The notes: generated by a model not told the origin, from the sequence alone. Positions 1-6,486 are shown, counted from the stretch's first letter. The stretch is 6,653 nt of DNA from H2-BAC3 sp045863035 (GCA_045863035.1 BTUV01000126.1:1-6653); one strand, 5' to 3'. Numbers and translations are program-made.

Positions 1-17
1 GCCCGGCAGGAATTTCA
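1..17. repeat. Left copy of terminal repeat (3' arm of a hairpin repeat)
   Basis: These 17 bases (GCCCGGCAGGAATTTCA) are identical to the last 17 bases of the window. In the right-hand copy they form the end of the loop and the 3' arm of an imperfect hairpin, so the window opens in the middle of a second copy of that hairpin. The 5' arm lies outside the window. This is seen directly. Whether it is a dispersed REP-like element or an artefact of a contig ending on itself cannot be decided here. Confidence 0.75.
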
Positions 18-18
18 G

Positions 19-70
19 CTTTTAATTCTCAACTTTTAATTTTTAATTTTTTTAATCCTGTCTATCCTGT
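19..70. repeat. AT-rich and ATCCTGT short tandem repeats
   Basis: CTTTTAATT occurs at 19-27 and again at 33-41 (14-bp period), followed by further T/A runs to about 56. ATCCTGT then occurs twice at 55-61 and 64-70 (9-bp period). No reading frame of note crosses this stretch. It resembles the degenerate intergenic filler repeats seen in many Bacteroidota/Ignavibacteria-like genomes and adjoins the hairpin repeat at the window edge. No function can be assigned. Confidence 0.6.
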
Positions 71-282
71 TCAGCATTAAATCGTGTTCCGGAAAGGACC
101 AGAGGTATCATCGTTTTCTACCAACCTGAGATTCCTCCGGAATCAGATGATTCCCGGATACTTTTCTCCGGAGCAGTGGCGCGGGGTAAATTATTCGCTT
201 TGACAAATAAAATCTCCTTTTCAGGTACTGTAATATATCCGCAATCCGGTTTCCTATATTTCCCGGTTTCAGTAAACCAAAA

Positions 283-304
283 ATGAAAAACTTTTCATAA
301 TTGA
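283..304. promoter_or_regulatory. Candidate operator: 7-2-7 palindrome shared with the regulator promoter
   Basis: ATGAAAA-AC-TTTTCAT (283-298) is a perfect 7-bp inverted repeat with a 2-bp centre, followed by AATTGA. A near copy, ATGAAAAAGATTTCAT then TATTGA, lies at 6503-6524 upstream of the response regulator: 14 of 16 bases match in the dyad and 19 of 22 over the full stretch. A dyad shared by the two divergently facing control regions is what a common transcription-factor site would look like. The centre is about 168 bp upstream of the mtrA start, which is far for a directly acting activator. Binding is inferred; the AT-rich composition raises the chance of coincidence. Confidence 0.4.
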
Positions 305-338
305 TTTTATGATTTCCTGCGGTAAAAGTCATATTTTT

Positions 339-363
339 CAGCAAATAAAAATGATAATTGCTG
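339..363. promoter_or_regulatory. Imperfect inverted repeat in the mtrA leader
   Basis: CAGCAA at 339-344 and TTGCTG at 358-363 are perfect inverted arms. Pairing continues inwards with one mismatch to about 9 bp per side, leaving an A-rich centre (AAAATGA). The dyad lies about 100 bp upstream of the mtrA start. It could be a protein-binding site or a hairpin in a long leader; the sequence alone does not decide. Confidence 0.25.
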
Positions 364-390
364 GTGGTTCAGATTAGTCATTTGCTCATG

Positions 391-421
391 TTGCAAGTGA
401 CAGAGAATTACCGGGTAATAT
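391..421 (+). promoter_or_regulatory. Possible mtrA promoter (weak)
   Basis: TTGCAA (391-396) and TAATAT (416-421) resemble a -35/-10 pair but are separated by 19 bp, longer than the preferred 17. The -10-like element lies inside the right arm of the 401-426 inverted repeat, so a protein bound there, or the hairpin, would affect initiation. No Bacteroidota-type TAnnTTTG element was found near the gene. This is a low-confidence assignment. Confidence 0.2.
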
Positions 422-426
422 CTCTG
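401..426. promoter_or_regulatory. Strong inverted repeat just upstream of mtrA
   Basis: CAGAGAATTAC (401-411) pairs with GTAATATCTCTG (415-426) through 11 base pairs, with a single bulged A at 420 and a three-base CGG loop. It ends 32 bases before the mtrA start. It has no T-run, so it is not a factor-independent terminator. Possible roles are an operator overlapping the promoter or a 5' leader hairpin affecting mRNA stability. The 7-mer AATTACC in its left arm also occurs between the dyads upstream of the response regulator (6465-6471), which may be chance. Confidence 0.45.
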
Positions 427-458
427 AATTCAAAAATAAAATTCTCAAAGGTTAGAGA

Positions 459-1361
459 ATGAGAACAAAATTACTTTTCCTTTCTTTCCTGTTTATGTTT
501 GTAACGGTATTCGGTCAGGAAAATGCCGCGGATGTTTCCTTCTGGAAGAAGATGAATCCGGCATTTTCAGGGGCTGAGTTTGTCATGGATAAGGAAAACT
601 GTATGACCTGCCATGATAAAGAAACTTCAGCGTATGATCACACTAAACACAGCAGGGTTTTTAAGTTAAATCCGAAATCAAAATTAGAAAAAGCTGACTG
701 CGAGGCCTGCCACGGTCCCAGAAGTTTGCACGTCGAAAATCCTGATAGCCGTTTTGCAATGACGGGCGATCAGTATTCATTGGTTTGTGAACAGTGCCAC
801 AAAGGTGGTGACCGGATGTACTGGGCAAACAGTCTGCATAAAGCATCAGATGTAAATTGTATTACCTGCCATAATGTTATGGAGAAAAAAAGCGCAGTAT
901 CGTTACTTGCCAAAAAGTCGGAACTTGAGCTCTGCTCCACCTGCCATACGGATGTTGTAGCCAAATCCATGAGGATGTCCAGCCATCCGGTAAAGGAAGG
1001 CAAAGTTGAATGTTCCTCTTGTCATAACGTACACGGGGCACCGGGTACCGGCTCTTTAACAAAGGCCTCCATCTCTGAAACCTGCTATACCTGTCATCAG
1101 GAAAAAAGGGGTCCTTTTGTATGGGAACATGCACCGGTTAAAGAAGATTGCAAAACCTGCCATGACCCGCATGGTTCAAATAATAAGTCTATGCTGGTTA
1201 CACAAAATGCAAGTCTTTGTGTAAGCTGCCATCAGTATGGCGGTCATATCAACCAGTACAGATATAACCGTGTAAGCACACCGTATGGTAATGGCTGCGT
1301 AAACTGCCACATGACCATTCACGGATCAAATCATCCTTCCGGCGCTAAATTTACGAGATAA
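459..1361 (+). CDS. mtrA: MtrA/DmsE-family periplasmic decaheme c-type cytochrome
   Basis: A periplasmic multiheme electron carrier that forms the wire inside an outer-membrane porin. The 300-residue product has a signal peptide (hydrophobic 4-18, likely cleavage after Gly19, before Gln20). It has exactly ten CXXCH heme sites, at Cys48, 81, 110, 134, 159, 185, 209, 231, 254 and 280, and all 20 cysteines belong to them. Eleven further histidines (61, 64, 91, 127, 176, 192, 224, 238, 263, 288, 292) are enough for ten bis-His hemes. Segments such as CEACHGP, SSHPVKEG, CHDPHG and the C-terminal CVNCHMTIHGSNHP are typical of the MtrA/DmsE/PioA family, whose members run to about 300-330 residues. 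A good Shine-Dalgarno (AAAGG, 447-451) sits 7 bases before the ATG. The partner barrel gene follows after 11 bp. Direction of electron flow (reduction of external acceptors, or uptake) cannot be read from the sequence. Confidence 0.95.
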   Translation: MRTKLLFLSFLFMFVTVFGQENAADVSFWKKMNPAFSGAEFVMDKENCMTCHDKETSAYDHTKHSRVFKLNPKSKLEKADCEACHGPRSLHVENPDSRFAMTGDQYSLVCEQCHKGGDRMYWANSLHKASDVNCITCHNVMEKKSAVSLLAKKSELELCSTCHTDVVAKSMRMSSHPVKEGKVECSSCHNVHGAPGTGSLTKASISETCYTCHQEKRGPFVWEHAPVKEDCKTCHDPHGSNNKSMLVTQNASLCVSCHQYGGHINQYRYNRVSTPYGNGCVNCHMTIHGSNHPSGAKFTR

Positions 1362-1372
1362 CGGAGCTGAAA

Positions 1373-3898
1373 ATGAAACAATATAAAAATATTCTGTTTG
1401 TGATTTTTTGTTTTACCGTTGCGCTTCAAGCTCAGAATGAGGTTGTTGTAACAGGTGAACAAACCATTGGTGTTCGAAATGTAAACATTGATGTAAATTC
1501 AAGTAAGTTCAATCAGTACAGAGATATCAATAACGGAGTTTTTATTCCTGATCTCCGGTTGAACTTTGACAAAGCTAATGACTGGTTTTTAGCAATAACA
1601 GGGAGTAATGTATTGCAGCAGGACCAGTATCTGCAGCTTCATTTGGGCGATTATGCGAATAACTGGAATCTGTATATATTCGATAATAAAACACCCCACA
1701 GGTTCAGCAACCGTGCAAGAACACCGTTTTCTATGAATAATGGTCTTCTGACGGTTCCCCAGACAGCAGCCATTTTGCGTGACGGAGATACCACAACCGG
1801 AACACCCTCGCTTGTGCCAACACGCGGTCAGATGTCTGTTAACGATGCCATAATTGCTGAATATGTAAAAGCGTATCTGAAACCCGCTACCTTAGCCGTT
1901 GAGCGTGAGCTTATCGGGGCAACGCTTTCACTCTCCAAACTTGGACCGGTTAATCTTAACCTCACCTATACTGATGAGAGGAGAACCGGAAATAAGATTG
2001 CTTACGGAACAATTGGCGACAGACCGCCGCGCACTTTGAATGCACAGATGCCTGAACCAGTTGATTATTCCACGCGGGAAATTCATGCTGATGCTGAGTA
2101 TGTTGGTGAAATGTTTCAGGCACAGGTTGCCTACGTTTTTTCCATGTTTGAAAACAGAATTGACCGGATGACCTGGCAGAATATGTTCTTCAGACCACAT
2201 TCTGCATCCGATTTTATTGCTGCCTTACCCGGTACCGCAAGAAATGTTGCTTTATTCGGACAGAGAAACCTGGCTCCGGATAATCTCTATAATAATATTT
2301 CGGTGAACTGGGGTTTGAATCTCCCCTTTAACAGCAGATTAACTTCATCGGCCTCTATTGGTTTTATGAATCAGGATCAGGATTTACTTCCTTATAGTTA
2401 CAGCACACTCGGCGGTGATACAAGTCAGTATGGTGACGGTAAGGCATGGAATGATCTGTCGAAACTCCCAAGGCAGACTGCAGACGCTAATATCAGAACG
2501 CTCAGGTTCAATGCTGAGTATTCTATCAACCTGATAGACAGATTGACTTTTCGTCCGTTTGTCAATTATTACGATTTAGACAACACAACCCCGCAAAGCC
2601 AGTGGAGATATGTTACACAGGATGTAGCAGGAACTAACGGCGATGTCAGTTACGTTAACTATCGTAAGAATCTGGCTTTTTCTTATACAACGCTCGGCTT
2701 TGGCGCAAATATCGGATATTATTTCAATTTCTGGAATACCAGTCTTAATGTGAGCTACACCCGCGAGAGTATTGATCGTGATTTCAGGGAAGCTAATACC
2801 AGTGAAAATATCCTGGTTGCCCGGTTACGGTTCAGACCGGTTAATTCACTTACACTCTCCGCCAGTTACCTTTATGGCAGCAGAGAGGGAGATGGTTATA
2901 ACTACAAAGTAACAAGCAATAGCTACTGGTATTCATTTGCTCGCGGCGCTAATCAGGTTGATAATCCGCAGTTCTTATTTGCTAATCATCCTGATTTAAG
3001 AAAATATGATGTGTCAGACAGATTAAGGAACAATATAACCGTTGCGGCTGCTCTTCAGATAAACGAACTGTTTGATTTTGCACTCAACTTCGGAACACGT
3101 ACTAATGATTATAGTTCGGGTGTCGTTCCCATCGCTCCAATGCTTGGTGCCGGCATTCCGTTCCCGAATCCTGCAGATGAGTTTGCTTTAACTCCCGGTC
3201 AGCAGCTTGGCTTATTAAAAGATAACACAGTTAGTATCGGCGGAAATCTGAATTACAGTCACTCAGACAGATTCAATATGAATCTCTTTGGTGATATCGA
3301 GAATACCGTTTCCGATGTGCGCGGATTCGTATATAATGAAAATCAGAGAAGACAACCGAGCATAGCTTCAATCCAGCCCCCCACAGCACTTGGACCATGG
3401 ACAGACCCCGCGAGAATATATAATTCTGAGACTACTCAAAAAACGAATACTTTGGGATTAGGAATGAATTATGATGTTATCCCCGGCAAATTTAAATTCT
3501 ATTCAGATGTTAGTATGTCAGTAACAACAATAGATTTAGCATATTCAGGATATGGCTCCGATGCTGCGTATCTGGGCAGAAGTTGGGAAACCTTCGACTT
3601 TGGTTTTGATGATCCTCAGCAGGTTAAATACGACCAGTTTATCATCAATGCATCATTTGAGTATTCGGTCTATGAGAATATGACTCTCGGATTCCACTAT
3701 TTATACAGTCAGTATGAAATCCAGGATTGGGTAGATGGTGCAACCGGACCGTGGGTTGAACAGGTTGGCTCAGAAAATTATGTGAGAGATACCTCACGTG
3801 ATGACAGATGGGGCAATCGCTTAGTAACAATGGGTCTGCTCTTAGCCCCATCCTATTCAGCACATCTTGGATTTGTCACGGTTAAATATCAGTTTTGA
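1373..3898 (+). CDS. mtrB: MtrB/PioB-family outer-membrane beta-barrel of a porin-cytochrome conduit
   Basis: Outer-membrane porin that sheathes the decaheme cytochrome so electrons can cross the outer membrane. The 841-residue product has a signal peptide (hydrophobic 7-18, probable cleavage after Ala20, before Gln21). Family hallmarks follow: SSKFNQYRDINNG at 43-55, like the S-KF-EY-G--DG motif of MtrB/PioB proteins, and DNKTPHRFSNRARTPF at 104-119, matching their conserved PH...ART segment. The rest alternates aromatic and polar residues as in long transmembrane strands and ends in Tyr-Gln-Phe, the terminal phenylalanine expected for BAM-dependent barrels. It is longer than Shewanella MtrB (about 700) and close to PioB (about 810). 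The mature protein has no cysteine, so the N-terminal CXXC of Shewanella MtrB is absent. GGAG at 1363-1366 gives a Shine-Dalgarno 6 bases before the ATG. The 11-bp gap to mtrA implies one operon. Confidence 0.92.
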   Translation: MKQYKNILFVIFCFTVALQAQNEVVVTGEQTIGVRNVNIDVNSSKFNQYRDINNGVFIPDLRLNFDKANDWFLAITGSNVLQQDQYLQLHLGDYANNWNLYIFDNKTPHRFSNRARTPFSMNNGLLTVPQTAAILRDGDTTTGTPSLVPTRGQMSVNDAIIAEYVKAYLKPATLAVERELIGATLSLSKLGPVNLNLTYTDERRTGNKIAYGTIGDRPPRTLNAQMPEPVDYSTREIHADAEYVGEMFQAQVAYVFSMFENRIDRMTWQNMFFRPHSASDFIAALPGTARNVALFGQRNLAPDNLYNNISVNWGLNLPFNSRLTSSASIGFMNQDQDLLPYSYSTLGGDTSQYGDGKAWNDLSKLPRQTADANIRTLRFNAEYSINLIDRLTFRPFVNYYDLDNTTPQSQWRYVTQDVAGTNGDVSYVNYRKNLAFSYTTLGFGANIGYYFNFWNTSLNVSYTRESIDRDFREANTSENILVARLRFRPVNSLTLSASYLYGSREGDGYNYKVTSNSYWYSFARGANQVDNPQFLFANHPDLRKYDVSDRLRNNITVAAALQINELFDFALNFGTRTNDYSSGVVPIAPMLGAGIPFPNPADEFALTPGQQLGLLKDNTVSIGGNLNYSHSDRFNMNLFGDIENTVSDVRGFVYNENQRRQPSIASIQPPTALGPWTDPARIYNSETTQKTNTLGLGMNYDVIPGKFKFYSDVSMSVTTIDLAYSGYGSDAAYLGRSWETFDFGFDDPQQVKYDQFIINASFEYSVYENMTLGFHYLYSQYEIQDWVDGATGPWVEQVGSENYVRDTSRDDRWGNRLVTMGLLLAPSYSAHLGFVTVKYQF

Positions 3899-3921
3899 TA
3901 TAATTTAGTTAAACAGAATAC

Positions 3922-3960
3922 AAAAAATGGCTGTTCCGAAAGGACAGCCATTTTTTCTTT
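3922..3960. terminator. Factor-independent terminator of the mtrAB operon, probably bidirectional
   Basis: AAAAAATGGCTGTTCC (3922-3937), a GAAA tetraloop (3938-3941) and GGACAGCCATTTTTT (3942-3956) form a 15-bp stem with one bulged T, followed by CTTT. The loop is closed by C-G. It starts 23 bases after the mtrB stop. The A-run on the 5' side becomes a U-run in the opposite strand, so the same element could stop transcription arriving from the kinase gene, although that gene ends over 400 bases away. Confidence 0.93.
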
Positions 3961-4387
3961 CCAGCAGTTGCGATAATCAGCTTTATATACGGGGAGTGTT
4001 TTATTCGAAATTCTTTTCCGGCTTCTCCTGGCGCAAACATTCAGTTGAGATTATATACTGCCGCAGGACCCCGATGGCGTTAGCTAATTCACTATTATCT
4101 GCAGTTACTGGACGGTCTTATGTGACAACGGATGAAGCTGACAACAGTCCCTAAGATTCCGCCTCAGTCCTTACTTTCTGAAAGTGAATCCGACTGCTAT
4201 TGAACTCCATAATAGAAAGTGCTGTCCGGAACGTTTTTTCGAAAATTCTCCATCAGCGGGTTTTACTTCAGTCACACCGGAATTTTCCGCTGATACCTAT
4301 TGAAAATATATAAGATTTGAATTCCCCCGACTGAGTGGTTTTCATGTTGCATTCTGAGGAGATTCCGATGCTTGCCGGGTTATTTTT
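3961..4387. other. Gene-free gap between convergent operons
   Basis: No supportable coding region is seen on either strand. The one open frame starting in this area begins inside the terminator and resembles nothing. Small structures are present: ACTTTC-T-GAAAGT at 4173-4185, and an 8-bp inverted repeat ATCAGCGG (4252-4259) with CCGCTGAT (4287-4294) separated by 27 bases. The latter could form a weak structure downstream of the kinase gene but has no proper U-run. At about 430 bases this is long for a space between two 3' ends. It may be decayed sequence or may hold an unrecognised RNA. Confidence 0.5.
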
Positions 4388-5785
4388 TTAACTTTCCATT
4401 CTAATAGAAGGGAAAATGAGCGTAAAAGAAGTTCCGGAAGGCAGATTATCATCTGCACGGATCGTTCCCTTCATTTGTCTGACAATAGTAAATGCTAAGC
4501 TTAAACCCAACCCATAACCTTGTGACTTTTGAGAATTTTCGCCTCTGAAGAATTTATCAAAGATATGAGGTTTATCAGCATCACTGATTCCGATGCCATG
4601 GTCAATAACATTAATTATAATTGAGGTACCCTGCCTGGCAGCTCTGACGATTACCGGCTGCCCGGGATCGGAATATTTCAGTGCATTTTCAGTTAAATTA
4701 TACAACACCATCAGGAAATATTCAAAATTTCCCCGTAAAAATAATTCTTCTTCAACTTCGTAAACAACCCGGTCAGATTTTATGGCATTTGCCAGATCAC
4801 TTTCAATTAACTTATTCAGACTAAAAATATTATCTGTAATTCTGATATTCTCCGATTCTTTTGCCAGAATCAGCAGGTTTCTGGTTAGATTAATAAGTCT
4901 GTCTGTTTGCGCGCCCAGGATCGCTAACGAATTCATATAATCGCTCTTTTCCCTCTCCTTTTTTTGCAGATATTCTATTTCACTCTTTATTGCAGTAAGA
5001 GGTGACATTAACTGGTGTGATGCATTATTGGTGAATTCGGTAATCTGGGATACCTGATTTTCGAGGCGGTCAAAAAGTTCATTTAATGTATCTCTGAGCT
5101 TTCCTAAAACATCATTTTTACTGGCTTTATAGATTATCCGTTTGCCAAGATTATTGGCGGTTATCTCGTTTGCAAGATCAATAACATTATTGATATTTGA
5201 GTACGCTTTGCGTGAAAGGATAAGAGAACTGATGAGAATAAGAACCAGAACAACCGGAAAGGTGATGAGCGCGAAAAACTCAAATTCCTCGGCTAATTCA
5301 GTAGAGGAAGAGCGAAATGTTGCCAATTGGATAATAATATCATCTCTTGAGTCAAGCATGCGATAAATGGTGCGCAAATTGACATTATTATGCATCTCGT
5401 TAAAAAATACTTCCCGATCCTCCAATTTAAATTTGGTAAGAGTAATTTCCCCGAATTTATCAATATTATTACTTTTGAAAAGTATCTCGCCCTGTGCGTT
5501 ATATATTTGCAGCAAATAAGAATTGGCGGTTATTTCGTTGAAGTCGGATTCTTCAAATTCTTTATATGAGTGGAAAAATAACGTATCTGCCTGAAGGTCG
5601 ATAAAAATGTCAACCCGCTCAGCTTCATGTCTTATTTTTTTGTCTAACTCGGCATCCGCTAAATCAATCAGTTTAATGACGGCGAAAAAATTAAATAACA
5701 GATAAAAACCGATAATAACAACCACATTCCAGAGAGTGGTTTTTATAATTGAATCACTCTTAAAGAACCGGTAATTAATTTTCAA
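4388..5785 (-). CDS. HAMP-domain sensor histidine kinase (OmpR-system partner)
   Basis: Inner-membrane sensor that autophosphorylates on histidine and passes the phosphate to the regulator encoded just upstream. Order in the 465 residues: TM1 about 17-40; periplasmic sensor about 41-165, with no cysteine and no recognised fold; TM2 about 169-190; HAMP linker about 191-242; HisKA with phosphoacceptor His257 in ASHQLMSPL; then HATPase_c with N-box NLTENALKYS (363-372), G1 DHGIGI (395-400), F-box FDKFFRG, G2 GYGLGL (423-428) and a final GTSFTLIFP. The H-box departs from the usual HELRTP: Gln258 replaces Glu, Met260 replaces Arg and Ser261 replaces Thr. G1 has His where Asn is usual. The start is TTG at 5785-5783. 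An in-frame TAA immediately precedes it and AAGGG lies 10 bases upstream; the next alternative start would cut into TM1. The gene overlaps the regulator by 11 bp, implying translational coupling. The stimulus is unknown. Confidence 0.93.
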   Translation of the reverse strand: MKINYRFFKSDSIIKTTLWNVVVIIGFYLLFNFFAVIKLIDLADAELDKKIRHEAERVDIFIDLQADTLFFHSYKEFEESDFNEITANSYLLQIYNAQGEILFKSNNIDKFGEITLTKFKLEDREVFFNEMHNNVNLRTIYRMLDSRDDIIIQLATFRSSSTELAEEFEFFALITFPVVLVLILISSLILSRKAYSNINNVIDLANEITANNLGKRIIYKASKNDVLGKLRDTLNELFDRLENQVSQITEFTNNASHQLMSPLTAIKSEIEYLQKKEREKSDYMNSLAILGAQTDRLINLTRNLLILAKESENIRITDNIFSLNKLIESDLANAIKSDRVVYEVEEELFLRGNFEYFLMVLYNLTENALKYSDPGQPVIVRAARQGTSIIINVIDHGIGISDADKPHIFDKFFRGENSQKSQGYGLGLSLAFTIVRQMKGTIRADDNLPSGTSFTLIFPSIRMES

Positions 5786-6440
5786 TTAATATGTACCCTT
5801 CGCCGTAAATGTTTTTTAACAGAACTTTGTCGCACACCGATTCGATTTTTTTTCTTAAATTTTTTACGGAAGATTCAACAATATTGGTCTCTGGTAAAAA
5901 ATTGTAGCCCCAGACTTTGTTGCACAATTCTTCTTTACCGATAATTCTGCCCCTGTTTGAGATAAAATATTTAAGAAGATCGAATTCCTTTTCGGTAAGC
6001 TTAATCTCGCTGTTATTAATAAAAAGTTTATGTTCCGCCAGATTAAGCTGCATATTTCCGAATACTATGGAAATCTGAGATGAGCTTCTTCTGAGCAAAG
6101 CATTGATCCGGGCAAAAACTTCTTTGAATGAAAAAGGTTTTGTTAAATAATCGTCTGCGCCAATATTAAGCGCTTCCACTTTATTGTTGATATCTGAAAG
6201 CGCTGTTAACATCAGAACTGGAATGTTATTCCCTTGACTCCGTAATTTAGCGCAAACCTCAACTCCGCTTAATTTAGGCATCCTCCAGTCAAGGATAAGT
6301 GCATCATAACTGAGCTTGCTGATCATGGCTAAAGCCTCTTCGCCGTCACCTGCAATATCTGCCTCTATCGCCTCATCAGAAAAATTCTTTTTTAATGAGG
6401 CAGCAATATCGTATTCGTCTTCTGCTATTAAAATTTTCAT
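5775..6440 (-). CDS. OmpR/PhoB-family response regulator
   Basis: Cytoplasmic DNA-binding response regulator. The receiver domain (1 to about 117) has the acidic pair Glu7/Asp8, phosphoacceptor Asp51 in ILDWRMP, Thr79 in LTA and Lys101 in TKPF, all expected of an active receiver. A winged-helix output domain (about 124-220) carries LTEKEFDLLKYF, the recognition region ETNIVESSVKNLRKKI, and the wing IYGEGYIL. At 221 residues it is standard length and resembles the CusR/QseB/PhoP group. ATG at 6440-6438 has no strong Shine-Dalgarno before it. Three inverted repeats lie 11 to 82 bases upstream, which suggests autoregulation. It is first in an operon with the kinase. Its targets are unknown; the neighbouring mtrAB operon is the obvious candidate because the two control regions share a palindrome. 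Confidence 0.95.
   Translation of the reverse strand: MKILIAEDEYDIAASLKKNFSDEAIEADIAGDGEEALAMISKLSYDALILDWRMPKLSGVEVCAKLRSQGNNIPVLMLTALSDINNKVEALNIGADDYLTKPFSFKEVFARINALLRRSSSQISIVFGNMQLNLAEHKLFINNSEIKLTEKEFDLLKYFISNRGRIIGKEELCNKVWGYNFLPETNIVESSVKNLRKKIESVCDKVLLKNIYGEGYILIEN
5796..5800 (-). promoter_or_regulatory. Ribosome binding site supporting the TTG start of the kinase
   Basis: Read on the - strand this is AAGGG, 10 bases before the TTG at 5785-5783 and inside the end of the regulator gene. An in-frame TAA directly before the TTG excludes any start further upstream. Spacing is slightly long but acceptable. Confidence 0.55.
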
Positions 6441-6450
6441 AAAATTTATC

Positions 6451-6466
6451 TTTGGTTAGAACCAAA
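6451..6466. promoter_or_regulatory. Perfect 7-2-7 palindrome next to the regulator start
   Basis: TTTGGTT-AG-AACCAAA is a perfect inverted repeat. It lies 10 bases upstream of the response regulator ATG, so a bound protein could block initiation or the start of elongation. As RNA it could form a short hairpin near the start codon. Its centre is exactly 20 bp from that of the next palindrome. Confidence 0.45.
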
Positions 6467-6470
6467 TTAC

Positions 6471-6486
6471 CTCATTTGTAAATGAG
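6471..6486. promoter_or_regulatory. Second perfect 7-2-7 palindrome upstream of the regulator
   Basis: CTCATTT-GT-AAATGAG is a perfect inverted repeat with the same arm and spacer lengths as the palindrome at 6451-6466. The 20-bp centre-to-centre distance is about two helical turns, which would put dimers on the same DNA face. Its TCATTT/AAATGA halves resemble those of the third dyad (6499-6522). From memory of the family, two-base-centred palindromes are also used by CusR-type regulators. Confidence 0.45.

Larger units (their letters stand above)
71..458 (+). other. Long non-coding leader upstream of the cytochrome operon
   Basis: About 390 bases without a supportable gene separate the left repeat block from mtrA. 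The only sizeable open frame (108-344, - strand) needs a TTG start without a ribosome binding site and resembles no known protein. The stretch holds a small inverted repeat GATTCC-TCC-GGAATC (130-144) and three larger dyads described separately. A perfect TTGACA at 200-205 has no matching -10 at 16-18 bp. The density of dyads suggests a regulatory region, but no transcription start is evident. Confidence 0.5.

Noticed and set aside
200..205. Perfect TTGACA as a -35 element for mtrA
   Set aside because: No -10-like hexamer lies 16-18 bp downstream; the nearest (TAATAT at 231-236) is 25 bp away. It also lies over 250 bp before the gene.
108..344. 78-codon open frame on the - strand upstream of mtrA
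   Set aside because: It starts at TTG with no ribosome binding site, overlaps two dyads and resembles no known protein family. At this length it can occur by chance. A decayed fragment is possible but not supportable.
661..1134. Open frames on the - strand inside the cytochrome gene
   Set aside because: They are mirror frames of the heme-rich coding sequence. The + strand frame has ten CXXCH motifs, a signal peptide and a good ribosome site.
3927..4154. 75-codon open frame on the + strand after mtrB
   Set aside because: Its start codon lies inside the terminator stem, it has no ribosome binding site, and the product has no recognisable features.
4252..4294. Inverted repeat as the terminator of the kinase gene
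   Set aside because: It has 8-bp arms with a 27-base loop and no U-run on the - strand, and it is almost 100 bases from the stop codon, so it does not meet terminator criteria.
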